Part shown: piece after piece, positions 8,582 to 16,572 of the stretch
Layout of the letters: the number at the start of each line of letters is the position of its first letter
Numbering within the stretch: the first letter of the stretch is position 1
NCBI GenBank assembly: GCA_022826155.1
Contig: JAJDVL010000038.1
Coordinates: 1-32,458 of the forward strand
Source of the DNA: Prochlorococcaceae cyanobacterium jk18x22bins.40
GTDB taxonomy: Bacteria; Cyanobacteriota; Cyanobacteriia; PCC-6307; Cyanobiaceae
Length of the DNA stretch: 32,458 nucleotides
Direction: 5' to 3'
The notes under the pieces: model-generated
Databases searched by the model: none
Told to the model about the DNA's origin: nothing
The model's input: only the letters and a program-made list of their open reading frames with translations
Position numbers and translations under genes: made by a program

Positions 8582-11500
8582 GGCCGTTCCGGCGCAAACA
8601 CCAGCTCCGGCACCACCACCTCCCAGGAGTCACACCGGATGCGGTCTTGATACCGGGGCTCCGATGCCCCACGGCTCCAGACAATGATGGCCAGCACCGT
8701 GGCCGCACAGCATCTCATCCCTGGTGGCGGCTGAAAGGCCTTGGCAAGACGCCCCACCACGCAACCTGTGGCGTCCAGAAGCTCCCAACGCCCATGGATT
8801 CCCACCCGTGCCTCCAACGGGTCGCCGGAGGACAGGGCAGCGATGGCGGCGTGAACGGGATGACCGCTGGTGCAATAGCCCGGGAAGCTCAGCGCCACGT
8901 CTCGGAGCCCGGTCCGAACATGGCGATACCCCATGGCCGGGGAAGGGGGGTGGATCGGGATGGGTTCGCGCCGGACCACGGCGGAATGGCCAGCCAAATC
9001 ACCTTGCAAGCCATGGGTTTGCGGGAAACGGGCCAGCAGCAATGTGTGTTTGGCCCGGGTCATGGCCACGTAGTAGAGGCGGCGCTGGGCATCCGGGTCC
9101 TCCCCGTGCTGGACCCGGCCCCAACCCCCATCCAGCACGGCCACATGGTCAAACTCCAAACCTTTGGCCCGGTGGGCGGTCACCAGCAGCAAGCCCTGCT
9201 GCCGCTGGCGCACATCCTGGCTCCACTCCGCCAGCCATTCCATACAATGGTCCACCGTGGTCTCCCCGTCACCGGTCTCCAGCCGGTAATCCTCCATGGC
9301 CTGCCGCAGCAGGTCATACCAGGGGCTCGACGGCTGGGCGGCAATCCAGGCCACCAGGGTGTCCCCATCCACCACTGAGTCTGTGCGATTGCGCAGCCAG
9401 GCGGCCAAGGCCTGGGTTTCCCGGAGTTTCCACACACTGGGAATGGTCTCATTGCCCATCTGAACCGGAATGCCACGGGCCTCGCAGAACGCCCTGACCG
9501 GATGCAACCATGTCCATTCACGGGCCACCACGGCACAGCGGGACCAATCCCACTGGGGTGCCAACCCCTTGAGGCGCAACAACTCCCCCATGACCACCTG
9601 GGCTTGCCCCAGGCTGCTGTTGTCGCCCACCGGCAGGATCTGCACCCGTCCCCGGGCCACGGGGTCAATGGCCTCCCATGGGCCGCCCGGTGGGTCCTTC
9701 TCCCGCCCCCGGTCAATGTGGATGGGATGCTCAGCCTTCATCCGCTCCCGGGCCGGGGCAATAACGGCATTGGCTGCGGCAATGATGTGGTGCGTGGAGC
9801 GGTAATTTGCCGTCAGGTAGCTGGGCCTGGGACCGTAGTCCTCCTCAAACCGGCGAATGAACTCCACCGAAGCCCCCTTGAAGGCATAAATATTCTGGTC
9901 ATCGTCCCCTACGGCAAAGAGGGTGAGCCTACCGGCATCCTCCGCCATGGTGCGCCCGGCCAAGGCAGAGATCAGGTCATACTGGTGGGCATCGATGTCC
10001 TGGTACTCGTCCACCAGAATCCAGCGGAAGCCCGCCAGCAGCCGCTCCCGCCGCCCATCCGCCTCCGCGGGGGGAAGATCCTGGCCCTGCAACACCTCCA
10101 CAGCGCGACGGATCACATCCTGGAATGCGTCGTCGTCCGGTTGATTGCCGGAATGCTCCAATCGCCCACTGAAACTGGCGCCCGCCAGTCGCATGGCCAG
10201 CCCATGGCAGGTGAGTACGGTGATGCCCTGGGCATCATCGCCAAGCAATGCCTCCAGGCGGCGCCGGATCTCGACGGCGGCATGACGATTGTAGGCCAAC
10301 GCCACGATGCCCCGGGGGTTTTCCCGTCGTGCGCGAACGAGATAGGCGATCCTGTGGACCAACACCCGGGTCTTGCCGGAGCCGGGGCCGGCCAGCACCA
10401 GCACATCGGTTTGCTCCCGGTTGTCGGCGACGATGCGTTGCTGAACGGGATTCTTCAGGCACTCCACGATGGCCTGCCATGAAGCAGGTGTGGTCTGGCG
10501 CTTGATCTCCTTGTCCCGACCCGGCAGCCAGCGGGCCAGGAACTGGTCTTCTTCCAATTGGAAATAGTCCATGGCCAAACGGAAGGCTTCGCTGATGACG
10601 TCAAGACCCCGCCGGGCAAATTCCGCCATCACGTGGACCTGCAACACCTGCCCCTGGTAATGCAGGTTCAGGGTTTCAAAGTCCGTGTTGGTGAAGCCGC
10701 GGCGCGGCTGTTGATCCAGGAGTCGAATGGTCATGGCCGGTCGGAACACCACCAGGCCCCGGTTGAGGCGAATCACATCCAGCTCATGGAGCCACATGAG
10801 GGCCCGGTCCAGCAGCTTCTCGGGCTTGCGCACCTGACCGTTCAGCATCAGGTCGGACTTGATGGCCTGTAACAGCTTGCCCATGGTGGTTTCCGCCAAC
10901 AGGTCCGTGCCGTGGCTCCCCGGCGGCAGGCAGCCGAGCAGGTGGTTCAGTAGACACCTGGCCCCGGCCCGGCGACGGCGGGCGGTCTCCTCCAGCGCCG
11001 ACCACTCACGTCGCAGGGTCACCCGCGCCGTCTCCCCATCCTGTTTCCGCACCGACCAACTGCCCCCTCCGCCGTTCTCCCCCCGTCCGTCATAGGCGAT
11101 GCCCCGAACAATGCGCCACAGCCGTTCCGGCAGGGGATCGGGACAGTCCTGATCCCGCAACGCCTGGGCCGCCCTGCGCACATGGAGGGTGGAGGCGTCG
11201 TCAGTCCCCTGATCCGGCGCCGCCTCCCGCATATGGGCGATCAGGGCGGTCTCTAATGCCTCCGCCTCTTCCAGGCGCTTTCGGGACGAATGGACAACGC
11301 CTTTGCCTTTGTGGACAAATGCGGTAATCACCGTGTCGTTGTTGGCGATGCCCAACTGCTCCAGGTCATGGAGGGCTTCCCGCACCCCCTCGGGACCCAG
11401 TCTGGCAATTCCCATCAATTCGTCCGTGGTGACCCCTTCATCCGGCGGCCCGTCAATGAGCCTTTCCACGATCCGCAGCAGTTGGGCGCGACGGGTGGCG

Positions 11501-13707
11501 GTGAGGGTTGTGGCCCGCTCCAGGCGTTTTTGGGCCTCCTTCACGGAGCCCACCCGCAGGGACGAGGGAAACACGTGGACAACGTTCTCCTCCCGCGTGA
11601 GTAACTCCGACTCCTCCAGCCATGTGATGGCCGTACGGACCCGGGTGTCGTCGGTGGCGGAATCCCGACGGAAGGCCCTGTCCTCGTCTTCCCCCAGGAT
11701 TTCCCCCGCCGTGGCCACCACCTCGCCTTTGAACCGTGTCTTCCGATTCAGATTGCGCAGGGCCCGCAGAATGCCGTGGATCTCCGCCCGGGTGAGCCGG
11801 GAGTATGCCGACAGTTTGAACTGCTGCTCCACATCCTCCGGCGTGTACAACAGCACGCAACGGGCTGATTCCCCATCACGGCCTGCACGCCCTGCCTCCT
11901 GGAGATAGTTCTCCAGGGATCCCGGAATGCTGGCGTGGATCACCAGCCGCACGTCCTGCTTGTCGATGCCCATCCCGAAGGCGTTGGTGGCGGCAATGGC
12001 CTGTAAATCCCCCTGGATGAACCGTTGCTGTGCAGCCTTCTTGGTCTCGGGCGGCAAGCCCCCATGGAAATGGCCCACCGCCAGCCCCCTGGTCTGCAAG
12101 TATTGGGCCACCTCTTCGCTCTGGCGCCGGGTGGCGCAGTAGATGATGGCCCCACCGGCGGTCTGGGCCAGGGATTCCGCCAGGACCTGATGGATGTAGG
12201 TCAGCTTCTCCGCCTCTGTGGTGCCCATCACCGCAAAGACGAGATTGGCCCTGTTGGCGCCGCCGTTAAACACCTGCAGGTCAATGGCCAGTTTCTCGTG
12301 AAAGTGTTTCCTGATCTCGGCGACCACCTCCGGCTTGGCGGTGGCGGTCAGGCACGTCACCGGCGGTACGGGGCCATTTTCCTTCTGGGCCTTCTCCCCA
12401 ATGAAGCGACCCACATAGCGGTAGTCGGGACGGAAATCATGGCCCCAGCGGGACAGGCAGTGGGCCTCATCCAACACCCAGCCCCCAATCTCCCGCTGAT
12501 CCAGGGCCCGTCTCAGGGAACGGGAGCGGAGTTGCTCCGGGGAGATCAGGAGAATGCCCGCGTCCCCCAGCCGCACCTTATCCAGAACATCGGCCCTCTC
12601 GGGCATGGAGAGGAGCCCGTTGATGGTGAAGCAGCAGATGATGTTGCGGGCCTCAAGACCCGCCACCTGATCTGCCATCAGCGCCACCAGAGGGGAGATG
12701 ACCACCGTCAGGGCGCCGGTCTTGTGGTAGCGGGACAGGGCCGGGAGCTGGTAGCAGAGGGACTTGCCTGTGCCCGTGGGCAGAATCCCCAGCACATGGC
12801 CCCCTGCCATACTTTTTTCCACAATGGCCTGCTGGAGGGGGTAGCCCCGGTCATCCGCCGGTTCAGGGCGAAAGTTGTCGAAGCCGAACCAGCGTTTCAG
12901 TTCCTTACGGGCGTCATGGTGCTCTCGACACCAGTGGCAAGCGGGGTCCGTGCAGGCCAGGGTCCTCAGCCGACGGACCAGTTGCCCCGCTGCCGGGAAC
13001 TGATGGCGCACCCAGGGGGGCATCACCGAGTTGTCCCCCGCCACCGATAGCCATGCCAATCCATAGGCCAGGGACCAATCCGGTTGCCTCGCCCCCTCAA
13101 TCACCTTCGCCACCTGACTGGTGCAGGCGCGCCCCTGGAGAAAGTCGCCAATGGCTTGCCGGCCCTCGGCGGCGGTGGGTCGCTGTGCGCCCCGCAACCA
13201 GGAGAAGAGGGCATCCAACGCCCGATCCATCCCCTGCAGCCGCCGTGTGCTCAGCCAGTGCCAAGCCATGAGCAACTCCGGCGCTGCGTTCCGCAGGGCG
13301 CAACACTCATCCTCAAACAGCTCCAGCGCGATGCGGGCATCCAGTTCCGGGTCATTGGTCTGGCCCCGCTTGAGGCCGCCGTCCTGGTAATGCTTCACCA
13401 GGTGGTGATAGGGATTGCGGGGAAAAGCCAGGGGACTGAGGCGCAGGGTGTCCACCAACGGGAGCTCGAGGAGCCGCAGCCCGGGCAGGGCGGCCTTGAG
13501 GTGAAGGATGTCGAAGGCGATCAGGTTGTGACCCAGCAGGGCATCCACCCCATTTGCAAACACACCCAGCCGTGACAACTCCGCTTTCGACCCACCACCG
13601 CAAAAGGCCTCGCCCGTATCCGAGCGCACCGCGCCAAAGGCACGGATACGACCGGTCTTCCGATCCACCTCCAGATCAATGGAGAGACAGCGCTGCGGGA
13701 AAGACAG
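8578..13707 (-). CDS. DEDD exonuclease-RecQ-UvrD triple-fusion helicase
   Basis: A protein of about 1,700 aa joining three DNA-processing modules. Counting from GTG 13668: a DnaQ-like DEDD exonuclease (GHNLIAFD at 46-53; Exo III block near 90-118), a Cys/His cluster C239-x4-C-x2-C-x2-H, a RecQ SF2 helicase (LPTGTGKS 296-303, DEAH 400-403, QEAGRAGRDG 590-599), winged-helix-like linkers, then a complete SF1A UvrD/Rep helicase (GPGSGKT 1094-1100, DEYQD 1220-1224, GDDDQNIYAFKG, TANYRST, TAHRAKGLEFD, YYVAMTRAKH 1532-1541) and a 150-aa tail. The frame is open upstream of GTG 13668 and encodes LSIDLEV, supplying the Exo I Asp and Glu. The true N terminus therefore lies before 13680, but no ATG, GTG or TTG exists there before the in-frame TAA at 13753-13755; CTG 13707 is used here as a placeholder. 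A role in repair or in defence against foreign DNA is possible; nothing nearby decides. Confidence 0.87.
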   Translation of the reverse strand: MSFPQRCLSIDLEVDRKTGRIRAFGAVRSDTGEAFCGGGSKAELSRLGVFANGVDALLGHNLIAFDILHLKAALPGLRLLELPLVDTLRLSPLAFPRNPYHHLVKHYQDGGLKRGQTNDPELDARIALELFEDECCALRNAAPELLMAWHWLSTRRLQGMDRALDALFSWLRGAQRPTAAEGRQAIGDFLQGRACTSQVAKVIEGARQPDWSLAYGLAWLSVAGDNSVMPPWVRHQFPAAGQLVRRLRTLACTDPACHWCREHHDARKELKRWFGFDNFRPEPADDRGYPLQQAIVEKSMAGGHVLGILPTGTGKSLCYQLPALSRYHKTGALTVVISPLVALMADQVAGLEARNIICCFTINGLLSMPERADVLDKVRLGDAGILLISPEQLRSRSLRRALDQREIGGWVLDEAHCLSRWGHDFRPDYRYVGRFIGEKAQKENGPVPPVTCLTATAKPEVVAEIRKHFHEKLAIDLQVFNGGANRANLVFAVMGTTEAEKLTYIHQVLAESLAQTAGGAIIYCATRRQSEEVAQYLQTRGLAVGHFHGGLPPETKKAAQQRFIQGDLQAIAATNAFGMGIDKQDVRLVIHASIPGSLENYLQEAGRAGRDGESARCVLLYTPEDVEQQFKLSAYSRLTRAEIHGILRALRNLNRKTRFKGEVVATAGEILGEDEDRAFRRDSATDDTRVRTAITWLEESELLTREENVVHVFPSSLRVGSVKEAQKRLERATTLTATRRAQLLRIVERLIDGPPDEGVTTDELMGIARLGPEGVREALHDLEQLGIANNDTVITAFVHKGKGVVHSSRKRLEEAEALETALIAHMREAAPDQGTDDASTLHVRRAAQALRDQDCPDPLPERLWRIVRGIAYDGRGENGGGGSWSVRKQDGETARVTLRREWSALEETARRRRAGARCLLNHLLGCLPPGSHGTDLLAETTMGKLLQAIKSDLMLNGQVRKPEKLLDRALMWLHELDVIRLNRGLVVFRPAMTIRLLDQQPRRGFTNTDFETLNLHYQGQVLQVHVMAEFARRGLDVISEAFRLAMDYFQLEEDQFLARWLPGRDKEIKRQTTPASWQAIVECLKNPVQQRIVADNREQTDVLVLAGPGSGKTRVLVHRIAYLVRARRENPRGIVALAYNRHAAVEIRRRLEALLGDDAQGITVLTCHGLAMRLAGASFSGRLEHSGNQPDDDAFQDVIRRAVEVLQGQDLPPAEADGRRERLLAGFRWILVDEYQDIDAHQYDLISALAGRTMAEDAGRLTLFAVGDDDQNIYAFKGASVEFIRRFEEDYGPRPSYLTANYRSTHHIIAAANAVIAPARERMKAEHPIHIDRGREKDPPGGPWEAIDPVARGRVQILPVGDNSSLGQAQVVMGELLRLKGLAPQWDWSRCAVVAREWTWLHPVRAFCEARGIPVQMGNETIPSVWKLRETQALAAWLRNRTDSVVDGDTLVAWIAAQPSSPWYDLLRQAMEDYRLETGDGETTVDHCMEWLAEWSQDVRQRQQGLLLVTAHRAKGLEFDHVAVLDGGWGRVQHGEDPDAQRRLYYVAMTRAKHTLLLARFPQTHGLQGDLAGHSAVVRREPIPIHPPSPAMGYRHVRTGLRDVALSFPGYCTSGHPVHAAIAALSSGDPLEARVGIHGRWELLDATGCVVGRLAKAFQPPPGMRCCAATVLAIIVWSRGASEPRYQDRIRCDSWEVVVPELVFAPERP

Positions 13708-13755
13708 GGTTATGACGTTGTGACGGGGAAGGTGTCGCCATGGGAAGCAACGTTA

Positions 13756-13981
13756 CCATGGGGGCCGGAATTGGCGCTGGAAGACCATCCGCCGGGGTGA
13801 TTCCCACGGAGTCGCTGTCTGGTGATCAGGGGTTTGGCAGCCAGTCTCCTCCACCGCACACTCCCATGGGGTCAAGGGGAGGGTTGCCGCATTCAGAACC
13901 GTGTGTCCGGATTCAACTCCACCCCGTGCTCGGGAGCGTTGGCGTCAAGGAGAAGGTGAACGGCTCCCCATCCCCCAACGC
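13756..13981. other. Spacer without recognised gene
   Basis: This stretch between the helicase frame and the coiled-coil gene contains no start with a convincing ribosome binding site and no recognisable domain in any frame. Short G/C-rich inverted segments occur, such as CTCCC at 13861 and GGGAG at 13932, but they do not fold into a tRNA or a clear terminator. It must hold the promoter of the minus-strand helicase gene; I cannot place the boxes. Confidence 0.5.
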
Positions 13982-14539
13982 TCAGCTCCTGGCCGCCGGC
14001 AGGGCTTCCAGCACCCGGTCCAGCTTGGTGTCCATGGCCATCATGTCGGCTTTGAGTTCCGCGTTATCTTGCTTCAGTTCCGTCTTGACGTCTTTGATCT
14101 CTGCTCTAACGTCCTGGATCTCTGCCTTGACCTCGTCAATCCGTTTGTTCTGTCTGGCTTCGCTGGCCCGAATTTCCTCGTGGAGCCTGGCTTCGCTGGC
14201 TTGAATCTCTTCGCGGAGCTTCCCCTCGCTGGCTTGAATCTCTTCGCGGAGTTTCCCCTCGCTGGTCTCAATCTTTTCGTTGACCCTGTCGATTCTTGCA
14301 GCAACCCTGTCAATTCTTGCGCTGACCCTGGTCTCGGAGGCAATGATGTCACCCTTAAGGGACTGGAACATGGCCAATCCGCCACTCACCAGTGTCGTGA
14401 ACAGGGCAATGATGATGGTCACCACCAGAATCGGTTCCAACCAGGGTCGCCACCAGGGCTTTTGCGGTTTCGGCTCCACAGGGGCAGCCGTGGCCGGGGT
14501 CTGTTGCTCGGGTTTTGACGTGGGCGTGCTGGAAGTCAT
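13982..14539 (-). CDS. One-pass membrane protein with long hendecad coiled coil
   Basis: A 185-aa protein of unknown function. A Pro/Thr-rich N terminus (about 30 residues, ending PKPQKPWWRPW) is followed by one transmembrane helix (ILVVTIIIALFTTLVSGGLAMF, about 37-58). The remainder is a charged coiled coil to the C terminus. The coil contains 11-residue repeats of the type SEGKLREEIQA (four copies with drift) and shorter IDRVAAR-type units, mirrored in the DNA as 33-bp repeats. I chose ATG 14539 because the natural-looking N terminus starts there; the frame is open to 14962 but that part is antisense to the HAD gene. Its layout resembles the small proteins at 29.4, 31.1 and 31.4 kb. It is divergent to the HAD gene, with 57 bases between starts. 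Confidence 0.75.
   Translation of the reverse strand: MTSSTPTSKPEQQTPATAAPVEPKPQKPWWRPWLEPILVVTIIIALFTTLVSGGLAMFQSLKGDIIASETRVSARIDRVAARIDRVNEKIETSEGKLREEIQASEGKLREEIQASEARLHEEIRASEARQNKRIDEVKAEIQDVRAEIKDVKTELKQDNAELKADMMAMDTKLDRVLEALPAARS
14157..14288 (-). repeat. 33-bp tandem repeats encoding hendecads
   Basis: Four consecutive 33-bp units inside the coiled-coil gene, at about 14157-14189, 14190-14222, 14223-14255 and 14256-14288. The two middle copies are nearly identical and the outer ones have drifted. Each encodes one 11-residue repeat. Two related 21-bp units follow at about 14289-14330. Unit lengths are multiples of three and match coiled-coil periods, so copy-number change would alter stalk length without breaking the frame. 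Confidence 0.8.
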
Positions 14540-14596
14540 GGTCAAGGCACGGCACAGGGGCTGCCCACATGGTTCCCACAGCTTAGAGGATGGTTC

Positions 14597-15349
14597 ATGA
14601 GCCGTCCCGCCATTCTTGCTTTGGATCTGGACGGGGTCCTTGTGGACGGCATGGAGGAGTACTGGAGGAGCAGCCTTGCGGCGGCCCGAAGCTTGGGCGC
14701 CCCATGGACTGGCCCCCAGGGGGAGGCGTCCCCGGCGTTCCGGCGCATTCGCCCTTGGGTGCATACGGGTTGGGAGATGGTGTTGGTGGCCTGGGCCTTG
14801 ACCCACAGCGCCCCTGCGGAAGCATTTTTGCAAGACTATCCGGGAGCCTTGCGGCAGTGGCAGGCCCGGGTGGGGCAATCCCCAGCAGTGCTGCAGGATG
14901 CCTTGGAGCGTCACCGCCGTGCTTGCCTCTCCCGTGATCCCCAGGGTTGGCTGGCCCAGCACCGTCCTTATCCCGGTGTGGCGGAGCGTTTGCGCCGCTG
15001 TGGCATTGAGGGGGTGGAGTGGGTTGTGATCACCACCAAGGGACGGGGCTTTGCTGCCGCCTTGCTGGCGCAGGACGGTCTCCAGCCCACAGCCGTCTAC
15101 GGTCGGGAGGACGGCTCCAAAGTCCGTGTGTTGCGGCGCCTATTGGAGCAGCGGCAACCTGTCTGGTTTGTGGAGGACCGGCTTCCCACCCTGGAACAGG
15201 TGATGGCGGATCCCCAGCTCAGGGGGGTCGGCTGCTACTTGGCCGCCTGGGGCTATTTGCGTCATGCTGACAGGCAGCAGCTTCGACCACCCGCCCATTG
15301 GCTGGATCACGCCACCTTTTGTGCCCCGTTCCATGCCTGGCCGGCCTGA
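14597..15349 (+). CDS. HAD-superfamily hydrolase-like protein
   Basis: A 250-aa HAD-like protein. Motif I is DLDGVLVDG (nucleophile and acid Asp, residues 10-12), motif II is the Thr in VITTKG, motif III the Lys in GSKVRVL, and motif IV the Asp in FVEDRLPTL. All catalytic positions are present, so it is probably an active phosphatase of unknown substrate. The start ATG 14597 has AGAGGA about 7 bases upstream. It lies directly before recA, an arrangement I recall from marine Synechococcus and Prochlorococcus. About 100 bases separate its stop from recA, and a LexA-box candidate sits in that gap, so it is probably not co-regulated with recA. Confidence 0.85.
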   Translation: MSRPAILALDLDGVLVDGMEEYWRSSLAAARSLGAPWTGPQGEASPAFRRIRPWVHTGWEMVLVAWALTHSAPAEAFLQDYPGALRQWQARVGQSPAVLQDALERHRRACLSRDPQGWLAQHRPYPGVAERLRRCGIEGVEWVVITTKGRGFAAALLAQDGLQPTAVYGREDGSKVRVLRRLLEQRQPVWFVEDRLPTLEQVMADPQLRGVGCYLAAWGYLRHADRQQLRPPAHWLDHATFCAPFHAWPA

Positions 15350-15363
15350 GACTGTGCTGTTAT

Positions 15364-15377
15364 GGTTCATGTGTACT
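15364..15377 (-). promoter_or_regulatory. Candidate LexA (SOS) box upstream of recA
   Basis: On the minus strand this reads AGTACACATGAACC. It fits the cyanobacterial LexA consensus as I recall it (RGTACNNNDGTWCB) at 13 of 14 positions. It lies 70 bases before the recA ATG, inside the HAD-recA gap, a sensible place for a repressor site. The consensus is from memory and binding is inferred. Confidence 0.6.
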
Positions 15378-15447
15378 GACTGCCTTCGGGTATGACGACC
15401 CTGGCAAGCGTGGGAATACCTCTTTAGAAGACCCATCTCCCTTCACC

Positions 15448-16569
15448 ATGACTGTTCACTCCAACTCCTCCGCTGACGCCCAGTCCCGCGATAAGGCCCT
15501 TGGGCTGGTGCTGAACCAGATCGAGCGCAACTTTGGCAAGGGCTCCATCATGCGCCTGGGGGATGCCTCCCGGATGCGGGTGGAGACCTTCCCCACCGGC
15601 GCCTTGCCCCTGGATCTGGCCTTGGGGGGTGGCTATCCCAAAGGCCGTGTGGTGGAAATCTACGGTCCGGAGAGTTCCGGCAAAACCACCCTGACCCTCC
15701 ATGCCATTGCCCAGGTTCAGCAACAAGGAGGCGTGGCGGCCTTTGTGGATGCGGAGCACGCTCTGGATCCCGTCTATGCGGCCGCCCTGGGGGTGGACGT
15801 GGAAAACCTGCTCATTTCCCAGCCGGATACGGGGGAAATGGCCCTGGAGATCGTGGATCAACTGGTGCGTTCCGGCGCCGTGTCCTTGATCGTGGTGGAC
15901 TCTGTCGCGGCCCTCACGCCCCGATCAGAGATTGAGGGGGAGATGGGGGATGTGTCGGTGGGCAGCCAGGCACGGCTCATGAGCCAGGCCATGCGCAAAA
16001 TCACCGGCAACATTGGCAAATCCGGTTGCACGGTAATTTTCCTGAATCAGTTGCGCTTGAAGATCGGGGTGGTCTACGGCAACCCCGAGACCACCACAGG
16101 GGGCAATGCCCTCAAGTTCTATGCCTCGGTGCGGCTGGACATTCGCCGCATCCAGACTCTGAAACGCTCCGGCAAGGAATACGGCATCCGCGCCAAGGTG
16201 AAGGTGGCCAAGAACAAGGTGGCGCCGCCCTTTCGGGTGGCGGAATTCGATATTGAATTTGGTCGCGGCATCAGTGCTGTGGGGTGTTTGCTGGATCTGG
16301 CCGAGGAAACAGGCGTGGTGGTGCGCAAAGGAGGCTGGTACAGCTACGGGGGGGACAATCTGGGTCAGGGGCGTGACAACACCATCCGCTGCCTGGAGCA
16401 GGACGAGACGCTCCGGCAGACCATCGACAACCTTGTGCGCCAGAAACTCAGCGAGGGCTCAGCCGTCATGGCCAATTCCGTGCGCCCCATCGCTGGCGGC
16501 GCCGCCAAGTCTCTGCCGGAGGACACCGTCCCCTTGCCCAGGCAACAACCCGCCGCGGCGGATGGATGA
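15448..16569 (+). CDS. recA: Recombinase RecA
   Basis: RecA forms filaments on single-stranded DNA, drives strand exchange and stimulates LexA self-cleavage. The sequence shows the N-terminal [20 protein letters not shown], Walker [19 protein letters not shown], and the canonical [18 protein letters not shown]-binding loop region. The length of 373 aa is typical of cyanobacterial RecA. ATG 15448 gives the natural N terminus; the frame is open back to 15298 but that overlaps the HAD gene and encodes nothing family-like. Only 3 bases separate its stop from the convergent clpB stop, with no hairpin terminator between them. Confidence 0.98.
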   Translation: MTVHSNSSADAQSRDKALGLVLNQIERNFGKGSIMRLGDASRMRVETFPTGALPLDLALGGGYPKGRVVEIYGPESSGKTTLTLHAIAQVQQQGGVAAFVDAEHALDPVYAAALGVDVENLLISQPDTGEMALEIVDQLVRSGAVSLIVVDSVAALTPRSEIEGEMGDVSVGSQARLMSQAMRKITGNIGKSGCTVIFLNQLRLKIGVVYGNPETTTGGNALKFYASVRLDIRRIQTLKRSGKEYGIRAKVKVAKNKVAPPFRVAEFDIEFGRGISAVGCLLDLAEETGVVVRKGGWYSYGGDNLGQGRDNTIRCLEQDETLRQTIDNLVRQKLSEGSAVMANSVRPIAGGAAKSLPEDTVPLPRQQPAAADG

Positions 16570-16572
16570 TGG

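Noticed and set aside
13861..13936. tRNA-like stretch with CTCCC/GGGAG ends 76 bases apart
   Set aside because: Only five acceptor pairs form; the TTCAA-like loop has no matching T stem, and no anticodon arm can be folded.
14157..14288. CRISPR-like array from the 33-bp periodicity
   Set aside because: Units are contiguous with no spacers and encode an in-frame protein repeat.
14540..14962. Upstream extension of the 14-kb coiled-coil frame
   Set aside because: Antisense to the HAD gene and without domain; the natural N terminus begins at ATG 14539.
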